A DNA stretch of 64,000 nucleotides from Burkholderiales bacterium (GCA_028868855.1 JAGWTR010000003.1:186001-250000); one strand, 5' to 3'; shown: positions 17,283 to 26,463, counted from the stretch's first letter. Notes: generated from the letters alone by a model not told the origin. Numbers and translations are program-made.

Positions 17283-17312
17283 GCTGCTTATGTAGATCTC
17301 TACATAAGCAGC
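17283..17312. repeat. 30-bp near-perfect palindrome
   Basis: Arms GCTGCTTATGTAGA and TCTACATAAGCAGC are perfect reverse complements over 14 bp, separated by TC. No T-run follows, so it is not an obvious intrinsic terminator. It could be a protein-binding, recombination or resolution site, or an mRNA stem ahead of the Gre-like gene that starts 149 bp downstream. Confidence 0.75.
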
Positions 17313-17460
17313 GGTTCCTGCCGTTCGATGCACCGAAATGGGCGACAGGACAGGGCCCATAGCTGAAGTTAACCTGCAGCCAGCAGAAGCGTCGAAGGAT
17401 GGTGGAGCCCTTCATAATCAAGACCTGCCCTCCGCTTGTTCGAGATGCCTACCTTTCATC

Positions 17461-17943
17461 ATGGATAAATTCTTGCTGCAGCAGCAGGTGTTGGAACGGC
17501 TCGCCGAAGACCTGCTGCAAGCCGAACAGGCAGCGCGGGCGGCCCATGAAACGGCAACTCACGAAGAAAACATCGCCGAAAACAAATACGACACACTGGG
17601 ACTCGAAGCCGCCTACCTGGCTACCGGCCAAGCTCGGCGCGCCGAAGCCATCCGCCAGGCGATGGCCAATTGGCGCCAATTCCGCCCGCGCCCCTACGAC
17701 GCCAGCAAAGGTATACAGCTCGGCGCGCTGGTCTGCCTGGTCGATTCCGACGACAAGCAGCAACAGCTCTTTCTCGGCCCGGATGGGGGCAGCATGAAGT
17801 TGGTCAGCGGCGATCAGCTTGTTCAGGTCATCAGCAGCGAAGCCCCTTTGGGCAGGGCCATGCTGGGTAAATGCGAGGGTGATGAGGTGTCGATACAGGT
17901 CGCTCCAATTCGACAGCAGTTTGAGGTGCTGCGGGTTCATTAA
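17461..17943 (+). CDS. GreA/GreB-family transcription elongation factor-like protein
   Basis: 160 residues. An N-terminal helical hairpin (about 1-75, rich in Ala/Glu/Gln, 'ERLAEDLLQAEQAARAAHETATHEEN') is followed by a C-terminal FKBP-like Gre domain with 'IQLGALVCLVDSDDKQQQLFLGPDGG' and 'GRAMLGKCEGDEVSIQV', matching the GreA/B pattern S-P-hG-x-ALhGxxxGDxV. Acidic residues at the coiled-coil tip are present ('ENIAENKYDT'). It may modulate RNA polymerase as Gre-like paralogues do. The ATG at 17461 matches the start of homology; the frame is open upstream to 17338 without pattern. It lies in the accessory patch, with no operon partner. Confidence 0.8.
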   Translation: MDKFLLQQQVLERLAEDLLQAEQAARAAHETATHEENIAENKYDTLGLEAAYLATGQARRAEAIRQAMANWRQFRPRPYDASKGIQLGALVCLVDSDDKQQQLFLGPDGGSMKLVSGDQLVQVISSEAPLGRAMLGKCEGDEVSIQVAPIRQQFEVLRVH

Positions 17944-18553
17944 TCCGCAAGCAAGTTCACGCCGAATTGGCCGAGGTCAGTAGTACTTTGAAACCGGCCA
18001 CTGGGTCCGAGATGTCACTGGCGCATGAATGACCTCTGTGTGCCCCAGACCGTGAACTCAGGGGGCCGACATCACCGGCAGCAACCGCTGCCAAACGGGC
18101 ACTCGGCCTGACGCAGCGAATGCCCGGAACGGGTCGATAGCCGCCGGCCCATGATCGCTGCGCGAACGTCCGCTCCTGGCCGGGAGTATGGGTCTATGCC
18201 TCTGCATTGATGCGGGTAAGGCCTCTTGGGTTGAACCACAGGCCGCGCATGGTCTGGTTAAACAGCTTCTTGATTCAAAGGTCCAAGGCCAGGGCTCGCC
18301 GGAGGCCAATTACCTGCTTGACCTTAAGGAAGCATTGCCCTCTTCGCTGGCACCATCTCTGAAGGCCAAGCAATCGCTGGCAGGCGTCAAGAAGGTGATC
18401 GCAACAATGGTCAGACCTATTGGAAGCGTGTTGCCTAGAAATGCCAGGAGGCGTATGGTGACTCTGCTGTGCGTCACTGCGGAATACAAGCGCTCGATCC
18501 CCGGCGGCAGTGGTCGAGATAAACCCGGTTGCGCAGGCTTGATGGAGAGCGAG
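17944..18553. other. 610-bp intergenic region with spacer repeat
   Basis: No supported gene. Open frames in 18188-18553 are continuous with the MFS reading frame but show no MFS or other protein pattern. A copy of the dispersed spacer repeat lies at 18167-18191, within a segment (about 17960-18190) typical of Burkholderiales intergenic spacer DNA. Confidence 0.5.
18167..18191. repeat. dispersed spacer repeat, copy 2
   Basis: CGTCCGCTCCTGGCCGGGAG shares the TCCGCTYCYGGCCGR core with copies at 17226 and 39106. Confidence 0.5.
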
Positions 18554-20020
18554 ATGAATGCCCGCATTCAACCCACGGTGGCGTACAAGGGCAACGACCG
18601 ACTGCTATTGGGCATCATCATGGGCGTCATCGCGTTCTGGCTGTTTGCCCAGACCACGCTCAACATCGCGCCCGACATGAGTCGCGACCTCGGCATGGAT
18701 GCCACCATGATGAACGTCGCGGTGGCCATCACCTCGCTGTTCTCTGGCATTTTCATCGTGGTGATGGGAGGCTTGGCCGACCGTGTGGGCCGGCTGAAGA
18801 TCACGCGCATTGGCTTTTACCTGAGCATCGCTGGCTCGTTGCTGGTGGCCATCACGCCCCAGGGTCAGCTGGCTGCGCCAGTCATGCTGCTGGGCCGTGC
18901 GCTGCAAGGCCTGTCGGCGGCCTGCATCATGCCGGCCAGCCTGGCGCTGGTGAAGGCTTTTTGGGATGGCCCCGAACGCCAGCGTGCCATCAGCATGTGG
19001 TCGATCGGGTCGTGGGGCGGCTCTGGCCTGTGCGCGCTGTTCGGCGGCTTGATGTCGCAGCACTTCGGCTGGCGCTCGATCTTCTGGGTGGCCATCGCTG
19101 TGAGCGTGCTCGGCCTGTGGATGATGCACGGCACGCCCGAGAGCAAGGCTGAAACCAGGGGCGAGTACAGGTTCGACCTGCCTGGCGTGCTGGCCTTCAT
19201 GGTCACCATGGTGGCACTGCAGGTGCTGGTGACCCAGGGCAACAAGCTGGGGTGGACCAGCCCGGTGGGCCTGGGGCTGCTGGTGGTGACGGCGGTGTTC
19301 GGCTGGCTGTTCTTGCGCATCGAAGGCAAGGCGTCCAATGCGTTCTTCGACTTCAGTCTGTTCAAGAACGCGACCTACACCGGTGCGACGATTTCCAACT
19401 TCCTGATCAACGGAACGGCCGGCACGCTGATCGTGTCGCTGCAACTGGTGCAGCTCGGCGGCGGCATGAACGCCCAACAGGCCGGCTTTCTGACGCTGGG
19501 CTACGCGATTGCCATCATTGCCTTCATTCGCGTGGGCGAGAAGTTGCTGCAGCGCTTCGGTCCACGCAAGCCGATGATCTGGGGCTGCCTGATCACGGGC
19601 CTGGCGATCCTGTTGGTGTCGCCCGCCAACCTGCTGCTGTCGGACTACAAGATCCTCGCGAGCGTCGGCTACGCGCTGTTCGGTGTCGGCCTCGCGTTCT
19701 ACGCCACCCCCTCGACCGATGCGGCGCTGTCGAATCTGCCAGCGCCCCAGGCGGGGTCGGGTTCGGGCATTTACAAGATGGCGTCGTCGCTTGGCGCCGC
19801 CTTCGGCGTGGCGATTTCCGCCGCCATTTTCACCGCGCTCAGCGGCGACCGCACGAGCGTGCACTGGCTTGAGGGCGTGATCACCTTCAGTGGCCGCCAG
19901 GACAACCTGGCCGTGCGGGAAGCGGCCATCGTTGCGCTGGGCTTCAACGTGCTGATGGTCGTGATCGCCATCGTCTCGATCATGCTCACGGTGCCCAAGG
20001 GCGCGAAGGCACAGGCTTGA
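18554..20020 (+). CDS. MFS multidrug-type exporter, DHA2 family
   Basis: 488 residues with about 14 hydrophobic segments. The loop 2-3 motif is 'GGLADRVGRLKITRIG' (G-x-L-a-D-r-x-G-r-k/r), and motif C-like glycines occur in 'SIGSWGGSGLCALFGGLMSQHFGWRSIFW', typical of drug/H+ antiporters of the EmrB/QacA/SmvA group. The ATG at 18554 follows the ribosome binding site GGAGAGCG; an ATG at 18542 is also in frame. The M20 amidohydrolase gene starts 62 bp downstream on the same strand, suggesting export or uptake linked to an amidated compound. Confidence 0.88.
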   Translation: MNARIQPTVAYKGNDRLLLGIIMGVIAFWLFAQTTLNIAPDMSRDLGMDATMMNVAVAITSLFSGIFIVVMGGLADRVGRLKITRIGFYLSIAGSLLVAITPQGQLAAPVMLLGRALQGLSAACIMPASLALVKAFWDGPERQRAISMWSIGSWGGSGLCALFGGLMSQHFGWRSIFWVAIAVSVLGLWMMHGTPESKAETRGEYRFDLPGVLAFMVTMVALQVLVTQGNKLGWTSPVGLGLLVVTAVFGWLFLRIEGKASNAFFDFSLFKNATYTGATISNFLINGTAGTLIVSLQLVQLGGGMNAQQAGFLTLGYAIAIIAFIRVGEKLLQRFGPRKPMIWGCLITGLAILLVSPANLLLSDYKILASVGYALFGVGLAFYATPSTDAALSNLPAPQAGSGSGIYKMASSLGAAFGVAISAAIFTALSGDRTSVHWLEGVITFSGRQDNLAVREAAIVALGFNVLMVVIAIVSIMLTVPKGAKAQA

Positions 20021-20082
20021 ATCTCCCACCGTCATGTCCAGCGCCGACCATTCCCGCTTGCTTCGCCACTTCTGGAGTTGTC

Positions 20083-21354
20083 ATGAATGCCCTCACCCAA
20101 GCTCTCAGTTCCGCCGAGCCGGCCCTGATGGCCGACCTTGAAGCGCTCTACAAGGACCTTCACCGGCATCCCGAGTTGTCGATGCAGGAAGTCCGCACCG
20201 CGAAGATCGTCGCCGACGCGATGCAGGGCCTCGGCTACGAGGTGACGCGCAACGTCGGCGTAACCGGCGTGGTCTGCGTCATGAAGAACGGCGTTGGCCC
20301 GACCGTGATGCTGCGCGCGGACATGGATGCGCTGCCGATGGCCGAGAACACCGGGCTGCCCTATGCCAGCACCACGACGGCACGTGACGCGGACGGAGTC
20401 GAGGTCGGCGTTGCCCATTCGTGCGGACACGATATGCACGTGACCTGGATGATCGGCGCCGCGCGCATCCTGTCCGCGAATCGTGCCGCCTGGCAGGGCA
20501 CACTGATGATCGTGTTCCAGCCCGGCGAGGAAACAGCCGAGGGCGCGAACGCCATGGTGCGTGACTGGGGCGAGGGGCGCTTCCCCAAGCCCGACATCAT
20601 CCTCGGCCAGCATGTGATGGTTGGTGCAGCCGGCACCGTGAGTTACCGGCCCGGCGTCACACTGTCTGCCGGAGACAGTCTGAAGATCAAGCTGTTCGGG
20701 CGCGGCTCGCATGGCTCGCAGCCGCAAACTTCGATCGATCCGGTCATCATGGCCGCCGCGACCACGCTGCGTCTGCAGACCATCGTCTCGCGAGAAATCG
20801 CACCGACTGAGCCGGCCGTGCTCACGATTGGCTCGCTGCAGGCTGGCACCAAGGAAAACATCATCCCGGACGACGCCACCATCAAGCTGAACATGCGCAC
20901 CTTCAGCGAGGACACGCGCGAGTACATGCTCAAGTCGATCCGCCGGATCTGCTGTGCCGAGTGTGACGCCTCCGGTGCCGAGCGGCCGCCCGAGTTCACC
21001 ACCATCAACAGCTACCCGCTGACCGAAAACGACCTGGTCGCGACGCAAAAGATGGCGCAGGCGTTCGGTCAGCAGTTTGGCGCACATGCCTTGCTGGCAC
21101 CCAGACCGGCGTCAGCCAGCGAAGACTTCAGCGTCTTCGGTCGAAGCTGGGGTGTGCCTTATGTGTTCTGGTTCGTCGGCAGTACCGACCCAGCGGTGTA
21201 CGCCAAAGCCCAGCAGGAAAAGACCGTCAACAAGATCCCCAGCAACCACTCGCCAAAGTTTGCGCCGCAGCTTCATCCGACGCTCGAGACCGGCTTGCAG
21301 GCCATGCTGAGCGCCGCTGCCGCGTGGCTGTGCCCCCCTGTCGCCGCTGCCTAA
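20083..21354 (+). CDS. M20-family amidohydrolase (hippurate hydrolase-like)
   Basis: 423 residues. Metal-binding pattern of M20D enzymes: 'LRADMDALPM' near 85, 'HSCGHDMH' near 117-124, 'VFQPGEETAEGAN' near 148, and a C-terminal 'SEDFSVF' plus 'NHSPKF'. These enzymes cut N-acyl amino acids or related amides (hippurate hydrolase, IAA-amino-acid hydrolase). No signal peptide, so cytoplasmic. It follows the MFS exporter and lies 9 bp before the TRIC gene, so the three may be one transcript. Confidence 0.9.
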   Translation: MNALTQALSSAEPALMADLEALYKDLHRHPELSMQEVRTAKIVADAMQGLGYEVTRNVGVTGVVCVMKNGVGPTVMLRADMDALPMAENTGLPYASTTTARDADGVEVGVAHSCGHDMHVTWMIGAARILSANRAAWQGTLMIVFQPGEETAEGANAMVRDWGEGRFPKPDIILGQHVMVGAAGTVSYRPGVTLSAGDSLKIKLFGRGSHGSQPQTSIDPVIMAAATTLRLQTIVSREIAPTEPAVLTIGSLQAGTKENIIPDDATIKLNMRTFSEDTREYMLKSIRRICCAECDASGAERPPEFTTINSYPLTENDLVATQKMAQAFGQQFGAHALLAPRPASASEDFSVFGRSWGVPYVFWFVGSTDPAVYAKAQQEKTVNKIPSNHSPKFAPQLHPTLETGLQAMLSAAAAWLCPPVAAA

Positions 21355-21363
21355 AATGAACAC

Positions 21364-22029
21364 ATGAATGTCCCCGACTTGGCACTGGCCGGCCTGAACG
21401 ACCACCGCTTGTTCACCACGCTGGATCTGGCGGGCACGTTCGCCTTTGCCATCAGCGGCGCCGTCGCGGCCAGAGACCGCGGTCTCGATTGGTTCGGCGT
21501 CGCAGTCATCGCGTTCACGGTCGCGTGCGGCGGGGGCGTGCTGCGCGACCTGTGCATCGGCGCCGTGCCGCCGGCCGGGCTGACCGATTGGCGCTACCTT
21601 GCCGTTGCCATGGCAGCGGCATTGATGACGATCGCCGCCAACAAGTTGGTCGCGCACCTGGCGCATCCGGTGACCCTCTTCGACTCCATCGGCCTGGGTC
21701 TCTTTGCCGTGACCGGCGCGCAAAAGGCCATGATTTTGGGCCATAACGCGGAGGTGGCGGTGCTGCTGGGCATGGTCACGGCCGTGGGCGGGGGCGTGGC
21801 GCGAGACGTGCTGCTCAATCGCGTGCCGGTGATTCTTCAGCGTGAGATCTATGCGTCGGCTGCGCTGGTCGGCGCCAGCATTGAGGTGGTGGGCGAGCGC
21901 CTGGGATGGCTGTCGAGTGGACGAACCTGGGTCGCTTTGGCGGCGTGCTTCGCGCTCCGCTACCTATCGCTGCACTACAAGTGGAACCTGCCGCACTTTT
22001 CCGGACACAACGATGAGGGCGGGGACTAG
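21364..22029 (+). CDS. TRIC-type cation channel family protein (UPF0126/YicG)
   Basis: 221 residues, about seven hydrophobic helices in two homologous halves. Each half carries the family glycine motif: 'FTVACGGGVLRDLCIGAVPP' near 57 and 'VTAVGGGVARDVLLNRVPVIL' near 138. Bacterial members form trimeric monovalent-cation channels or glycine-related transporters. The gene is 9 bp downstream of the amidohydrolase. Confidence 0.92.
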   Translation: MNVPDLALAGLNDHRLFTTLDLAGTFAFAISGAVAARDRGLDWFGVAVIAFTVACGGGVLRDLCIGAVPPAGLTDWRYLAVAMAAALMTIAANKLVAHLAHPVTLFDSIGLGLFAVTGAQKAMILGHNAEVAVLLGMVTAVGGGVARDVLLNRVPVILQREIYASAALVGASIEVVGERLGWLSSGRTWVALAACFALRYLSLHYKWNLPHFSGHNDEGGD

Positions 22030-22217
22030 GATCGGCTTCACGGCCGATCCCGACTGCGCAGAGACCGTGCTCATGCTTGCGCGTCAGCATCACCCATGGA
22101 GCCCTGGCCATGGATTAGTATGCCGTTGGGCGCATCGCGGGACCTCATTGGGCGCGACCCAGGCCATGCATTGACGAACGGAAGCACCTTTGTCACGCTG
22201 TCAGCGAGGGTTTATTC
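22030..22217. other. short intergenic region
   Basis: 188 bp; no gene, terminator or repeat recognised. Confidence 0.4.
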
Positions 22218-23357
22218 ATGAGCAGCTTGTCCTCACTCATCACCGATCCGTCGAGCGCATTGAGTTACCGACTCTGCGAGCCCGCACCCGCGCACCCATC
22301 GGCCTTGCTGATCCTGTTGCACGGCGTCGGGGGCAATGAAACCAACCTGGCCGAGATGGTGGCAACCGCCCCGGCCGATGCTTTGGTCGTCCTGGCACGA
22401 GGCCGGCTGACGCTGGGGCCTGGGCAATACGCCTGGTTCCGCGTGGCCTTCACCACAGCAGGGCCTCAGATCGTGGCGAGCGAAGCCGAGGAGAGTCGGC
22501 TGGCCTTGATCCACCTTGTCAAGCACTTGCAGGGCTTGTACGGCATTGAACCGATGCGCACCGTGATGGCCGGCTTCAGCCAGGGCGGCATCCTCAGTGC
22601 CAGTGTGGGGTTGTCGGCTCCGGAGTCGGTGAAGGGCTTTGTCGTGCTCGCCGGCCGCATCCTGCCTGAGCTTGAGCCGGTGCTCGCCCCACGTGAACGA
22701 CTGACGAGCCTGCGAGCCTTGATTGCGCATGGCCAAGCCGATGACAAGCTGCCCGTGAGTTGGGCCGAGCGCGCCCACGCCTGGCTGGATCAACTTGGCG
22801 TTTCGCATGCGTTGAAACTCTATCCGGGTGGGCACGGCCTCAGCAGCGCCATGGTGAGTGACTTCAAAGCCTGGCTGCAAGGGGTTTTGCCGCCGCCATC
22901 AAGCGCAAACATGATGACGCTGCATCTGGAGGCCGACGCAGTCCGGCTGAGCGGGGGCAGTTTGGGCAGCCCTGGCCTGCGCATCGCGCCGGGCATCAGT
23001 GAGATCGTGCGGGCACACCTTGCGCAGCAGGGGTCGCTGGCCTTGACCATGGAGGCCGCCATCGCCGCCATAGAAGACGAACTGGCACTTGTGCCCAAGG
23101 CACTGCATCGCAGCCGCGTGGCAAGCAGCAGCGCCAGTCTGCGCACCATCGCTCGGGCGGCCGGCCTGAACGACTCAGCCAGCGTCCTCAGTCGAGAGGC
23201 TGTCGAGCAAGTATTCGCCCGCCAGTCTGCGGTGGCACTGGGGCGTCCTGCAACGTCCGACTGGCTGCCGCCAGACCTGTCGTTCGTGGCCGAACTGCTC
23301 CTCGCACGCGAACTGATGCACCACCTCGACATCGACTCGATCAAGCTGATGCACTGA
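22218..23357 (+). CDS. phospholipase/carboxylesterase-type hydrolase with unknown C-terminal domain
   Basis: 379 residues. Residues 1-225 form an alpha/beta hydrolase of the carboxylesterase (acyl-protein thioesterase-like) group: 'LILLHGVGGNETNL' near 31, nucleophile GFSQGG at 119-124 (Ser121), Asp in 'AHGQADDKLPV' and His in 'YPGGHGLSS'. Residues 226-379 form an extra region of about 150 residues that I do not recognise: a beta-like stretch ('LHLEADAVRLSGGSLGSPGL'), a helix-rich middle ('LTMEAAIAAIEDELALVPKALH') and a polar end. The family normally ends after the hydrolase. The fusion is in one open frame without interruption. Confidence 0.8.
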   Translation: MSSLSSLITDPSSALSYRLCEPAPAHPSALLILLHGVGGNETNLAEMVATAPADALVVLARGRLTLGPGQYAWFRVAFTTAGPQIVASEAEESRLALIHLVKHLQGLYGIEPMRTVMAGFSQGGILSASVGLSAPESVKGFVVLAGRILPELEPVLAPRERLTSLRALIAHGQADDKLPVSWAERAHAWLDQLGVSHALKLYPGGHGLSSAMVSDFKAWLQGVLPPPSSANMMTLHLEADAVRLSGGSLGSPGLRIAPGISEIVRAHLAQQGSLALTMEAAIAAIEDELALVPKALHRSRVASSSASLRTIARAAGLNDSASVLSREAVEQVFARQSAVALGRPATSDWLPPDLSFVAELLLARELMHHLDIDSIKLMH

Positions 23358-23458
23358 GACCGGACAACACGAACCAATGGTGCGATAGAAGGCATGCGCC
23401 GGAATTGGGCTTGACGAGGGCAGTGGGTCCGTTGTGACGGGGGGCAGCGGAGATCAGA

Positions 23459-24577
23459 ATGAAAATGAAGCTGAGGTATTCAATGGCGTGGTTGAGGCAT
23501 CGGAAGACGTTGCAGGCGCTGATGCGTGAAGAGGTGCGTCATCTGACGACGATCCACGCCAGTGACCGGCGATGGCAGATGCCCTTCGCTGCCGCGCTTG
23601 CTTCGGGGCTGCCGCTACTCGTCGGGGCGCATTTCAACCGCTTGGATTACGGGCTGGTTTCATCGCTCGGCGGGCTCGTGTTTCTCTACATGCCCAACAC
23701 GCCCTTGTATCACCGCATGATTTCGGTGATGGCTTGCGCGTTCGGCATGGCCGCTTGCTATGCGCTCGGATTGATGAGCCACTTCTATGCGCCGGTCATG
23801 ATGCCCGCGCTGATCTTTACCGCCATCTTGGTGACGATGGTCTGCCGCTTTTATAGCCTAGGGCCGCCAGGTAGCCTGTTTTTCATCATGACCGCATCGA
23901 TTGGGGCCTATTCGCCGGTGGACGTGTTGCAGCTACCGCTGATGGTGGGGCTGCTCACCATGGGCGGTCTGCTCGCTTGCCTGATCGGCTTGGTCTATAG
24001 CCTCTATATATTGCGCATCCAGGCGCCCAAGCCCGTGTCGCCATTGCCGCCCGCGACCTTTGATTTCGTGGTGTTCGACTCGGTGGTGATCGGCGTGTTC
24101 GTGGGCATCTCGCTGGCAGCGGCGCAGCTGCTGCAATTGCAAAAAGCCTACTGGGTTCCGGTCAGTTGCCTGGCCGTGATTCAGGGCGCCTCCCTGCGCG
24201 CCGTGTGGAGCAAGCAACTGCACCGGGTGATCGGTACAGGCATCGGGCTTCTGGTGTCCTGGGCCTTGTTGTTGCTCCCGCTGGACCAATGGAGCATCTC
24301 CCTGACGATGATGGCGCTGACCTTCGTGGTCGAGTTCACGGTGGTAAGGCACTATGCCTTTGCCGCCATCTTCATCACGCCCTTGACCATCTTGCTAGGA
24401 GAAGCGGCCACCTTGGGGCACGGTTCGGCTTCCGCTCTGATCCAGGCACGGTTCTGGGATACCGTCCTTGGGTGCTTCGTGGGCCTTGTCGGTGGCATCT
24501 GCCTGCACAACCCGCAATTTCGGGACGTGGTTGGCAGCGGCATGCGGCGCCTGATGCCATCACGTCTCGAAAATTGA
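23459..24577 (+). CDS. FUSC-family inner-membrane protein
   Basis: 372 residues with about ten hydrophobic segments in two blocks (about 45-180 and 205-350), as in the fusaric-acid-resistance-like FUSC_2/YccS-YhfK group, but without the large soluble domains of AaeB. Conserved-looking 'QLQKAYWVPVSCLAVIQGASLRAVWSKQLHRVIGTGIGLL' in the second block matches the FUSC core. It is likely an efflux or envelope-support protein. A hydrophilic N-terminal 45 residues precede the first helix. The ATG at 23459 is the first of two close Met codons. Confidence 0.82.
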   Translation: MKMKLRYSMAWLRHRKTLQALMREEVRHLTTIHASDRRWQMPFAAALASGLPLLVGAHFNRLDYGLVSSLGGLVFLYMPNTPLYHRMISVMACAFGMAACYALGLMSHFYAPVMMPALIFTAILVTMVCRFYSLGPPGSLFFIMTASIGAYSPVDVLQLPLMVGLLTMGGLLACLIGLVYSLYILRIQAPKPVSPLPPATFDFVVFDSVVIGVFVGISLAAAQLLQLQKAYWVPVSCLAVIQGASLRAVWSKQLHRVIGTGIGLLVSWALLLLPLDQWSISLTMMALTFVVEFTVVRHYAFAAIFITPLTILLGEAATLGHGSASALIQARFWDTVLGCFVGLVGGICLHNPQFRDVVGSGMRRLMPSRLEN

Positions 24578-24688
24578 ATTGACCGGCCGATCGACCACCC
24601 AGCCATGTCGCGATGTTGAGTTTGATGCACGAGCGTCGCTACTTAGATGCGCACATCATTGGCTTGGGGCATTTTGCGGCCAGTTGAG

Positions 24689-26347
24689 TCATGGCGCGGC
24701 GTGTGGGGCTGCGGGTTGGTGTTTCCTGGCAGATTGAATCTTCTTGAGCAGCGGCCACATCCGGCGCATGCCCGCCACCGAACTGGCCGTCATCACGCCG
24801 CTCATCATGGCGCCGACGACGCCGCACGACATGATGTCCTGCCCGGTGAGCCACAGGCCCGGAATGCGCGTGCGCGGTGTCAGCCAATCCTGCTGGAAGC
24901 GTTGCGGGTTGTGGTCGATGCCGTACAGCTCGCCACGCGCATAGGCGCCAAACCAATCGGTGGACAAGGGGGTGGACACTTCGTGGAAATCGACCCGTCC
25001 GCGCAGTTGCGGCAGCTTGTCATACAGGTGCGCCATCAGGCGCTCACCGAACGCCGCCTTCAACGCTTCGTAGTCGGCCCCCCGTTGGCCCCAGGTGCTG
25101 TCGCGCCACTGCGCGAACCATTCGTAGGAGGCCGGCGCGACGATCTCGATGGTGGCGCGGCCCGGGTGGCGCCGCGCAAAGTCGGGGTCCTTGGCCGACG
25201 GGAAGGAGATGTAGACCACCGGAAATGGCGCGTGCCGGTCCTCCAGGAAGCGCGCCGTGTCGCCTTCGTAGTCGGCGCTGGGGTAGATCCAGAAGTTCGT
25301 CTTGGGCAAACCCAACTCTTCGGCGCTGCCCTTGAGGCCGACGTAGACGCCGATGTGGGCGACGCTGGGCCGCACGTGCTTGAGCTGCTGCGCGTAGCCC
25401 GTCTGGCGCGCCACGTCGGCAGGGAGCAGGCGCTCAAACGTGTTGAACACCCCGGCGCTGGAGATGACGCAATCACAGTCGATGCGCGTGCCATCGGCCA
25501 TCAAGACGCCGCGTGCCCTGCCTTCGCTGACGATGATTTCCTGAACGCGGGCGTAGGTGAACACTTCGCCACCCGCGGATCGAATCCTGGGGAGGATCGA
25601 CTCCGCAATGCGCCAGCTGCCACCCACCGGGTAGTAGGCCCCGTGCATGTAGTGATTGGCGATCAGGGCATGGATGATGAAGGACGATTGCTTGGGCGGT
25701 AGGCCCATGTCGCCCCACTGCGCGGTGAGCACGGCCATCAGCTCGTGATTGCTGGTCAACTCCGCCAGCACTTCAGCGGTTGTTTTTGAGAAAGCCTTCG
25801 GCAACTTCCAGCGCAGCAGGGGTTGCAGCAGGGCGCGCAGCCAAGGCGTGAGCAGGCGCCCCGTGACAAAGAAGGGAACGGCTTTCTTCGCCTGGGCCAG
25901 CAAGTCCATGTAGCGATCAATGGCCTGCGCCTCCGCCGGGAAGTGGCGCACCAGGTTGTCTCTGAACTGCTGCGTGCCCGCCATTGCTTCATAGACTTTG
26001 TCGCCAATGTGGAAGCGGTCGTACTCGGGCGCCATGGGGGCCCACTTCAGTTGCCCGTCGCTGAGGAAGTCCATGAAGCGGCTGGGGATCGTGGGGGCCC
26101 CCATCTCGCCGATGTAGTGCAGGCCAACATCCCACTCGTAGCCCTGGCGCTCGTAGCTGTGCGTGTAGCCCCCGGCGGTGTAGTGCTGCTCCATCACGGC
26201 CACCTTCCAGCCCAACGCCGACAAGAGGGCTGCGCTGGTCAGGCCGCCCATGCCGGAGCCGATGACGATGGCGTCGTAAGGGCCCTTCAGGCGCTCGGCC
26301 CGATAGCGATGCCCGATGCGAACAGAGGGGGGCTTGAGTCGGGTCAT
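24689..26347 (-). CDS. FAD-dependent oxidoreductase, carotenoid isomerase / retinol saturase-like
   Basis: 552 residues. The FAD-binding beta-alpha-beta motif is at 26-54 ('AIVIGSGMGGLTSAALLSAL', then 'VAVMEQHYTAGGYTHSYER'). 'YEWDVGLHYIGEMG' and the C-terminal 'PGLWLTGQDIMSCGVVGAMMSG' are features of the CrtI/CrtISO/RetSat family. Members saturate or isomerise polyene or unsaturated lipids; no other carotenoid gene is nearby. The start at 26347 has GAGG upstream; an in-frame start at 26377 is possible. It is divergent from the thioesterase gene. Confidence 0.85.
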   Translation of the reverse strand: MTRLKPPSVRIGHRYRAERLKGPYDAIVIGSGMGGLTSAALLSALGWKVAVMEQHYTAGGYTHSYERQGYEWDVGLHYIGEMGAPTIPSRFMDFLSDGQLKWAPMAPEYDRFHIGDKVYEAMAGTQQFRDNLVRHFPAEAQAIDRYMDLLAQAKKAVPFFVTGRLLTPWLRALLQPLLRWKLPKAFSKTTAEVLAELTSNHELMAVLTAQWGDMGLPPKQSSFIIHALIANHYMHGAYYPVGGSWRIAESILPRIRSAGGEVFTYARVQEIIVSEGRARGVLMADGTRIDCDCVISSAGVFNTFERLLPADVARQTGYAQQLKHVRPSVAHIGVYVGLKGSAEELGLPKTNFWIYPSADYEGDTARFLEDRHAPFPVVYISFPSAKDPDFARRHPGRATIEIVAPASYEWFAQWRDSTWGQRGADYEALKAAFGERLMAHLYDKLPQLRGRVDFHEVSTPLSTDWFGAYARGELYGIDHNPQRFQQDWLTPRTRIPGLWLTGQDIMSCGVVGAMMSGVMTASSVAGMRRMWPLLKKIQSARKHQPAAPHAAP

Positions 26348-26463
26348 CGGTGGCCTCGATGTTGTCGCTGTAATCATTTGAATTTGATCACACACGGTGC
26401 GGGGGTGAACGGCGGCCCAAGTCCGGCACGGCCCGGTGACCGACATTGCGTAGACTTGGGCGC

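Larger units (their letters stand above)
16747..17460. other. 714-bp intergenic region of the accessory patch
   Basis: No convincing gene. It contains an imperfect hairpin with 7-bp arms GCTAGCG/CGCTAGC (16921-16953), a spacer-repeat copy at 17226-17250 with a weaker relative around 17161-17185, and a 30-bp palindrome at 17283-17312. Short open frames in this region have no recognisable features. Confidence 0.55.

Noticed and set aside
17283-17312. Palindrome considered as a dif/XerCD site or terminator.
   Set aside because: It lacks the 11-6-11 layout of dif and has no T-run.
18188-18553. N-terminal extension of the MFS exporter by about 120 residues.
   Set aside because: No MFS or other protein pattern, and a good RBS precedes the ATG at 18554.
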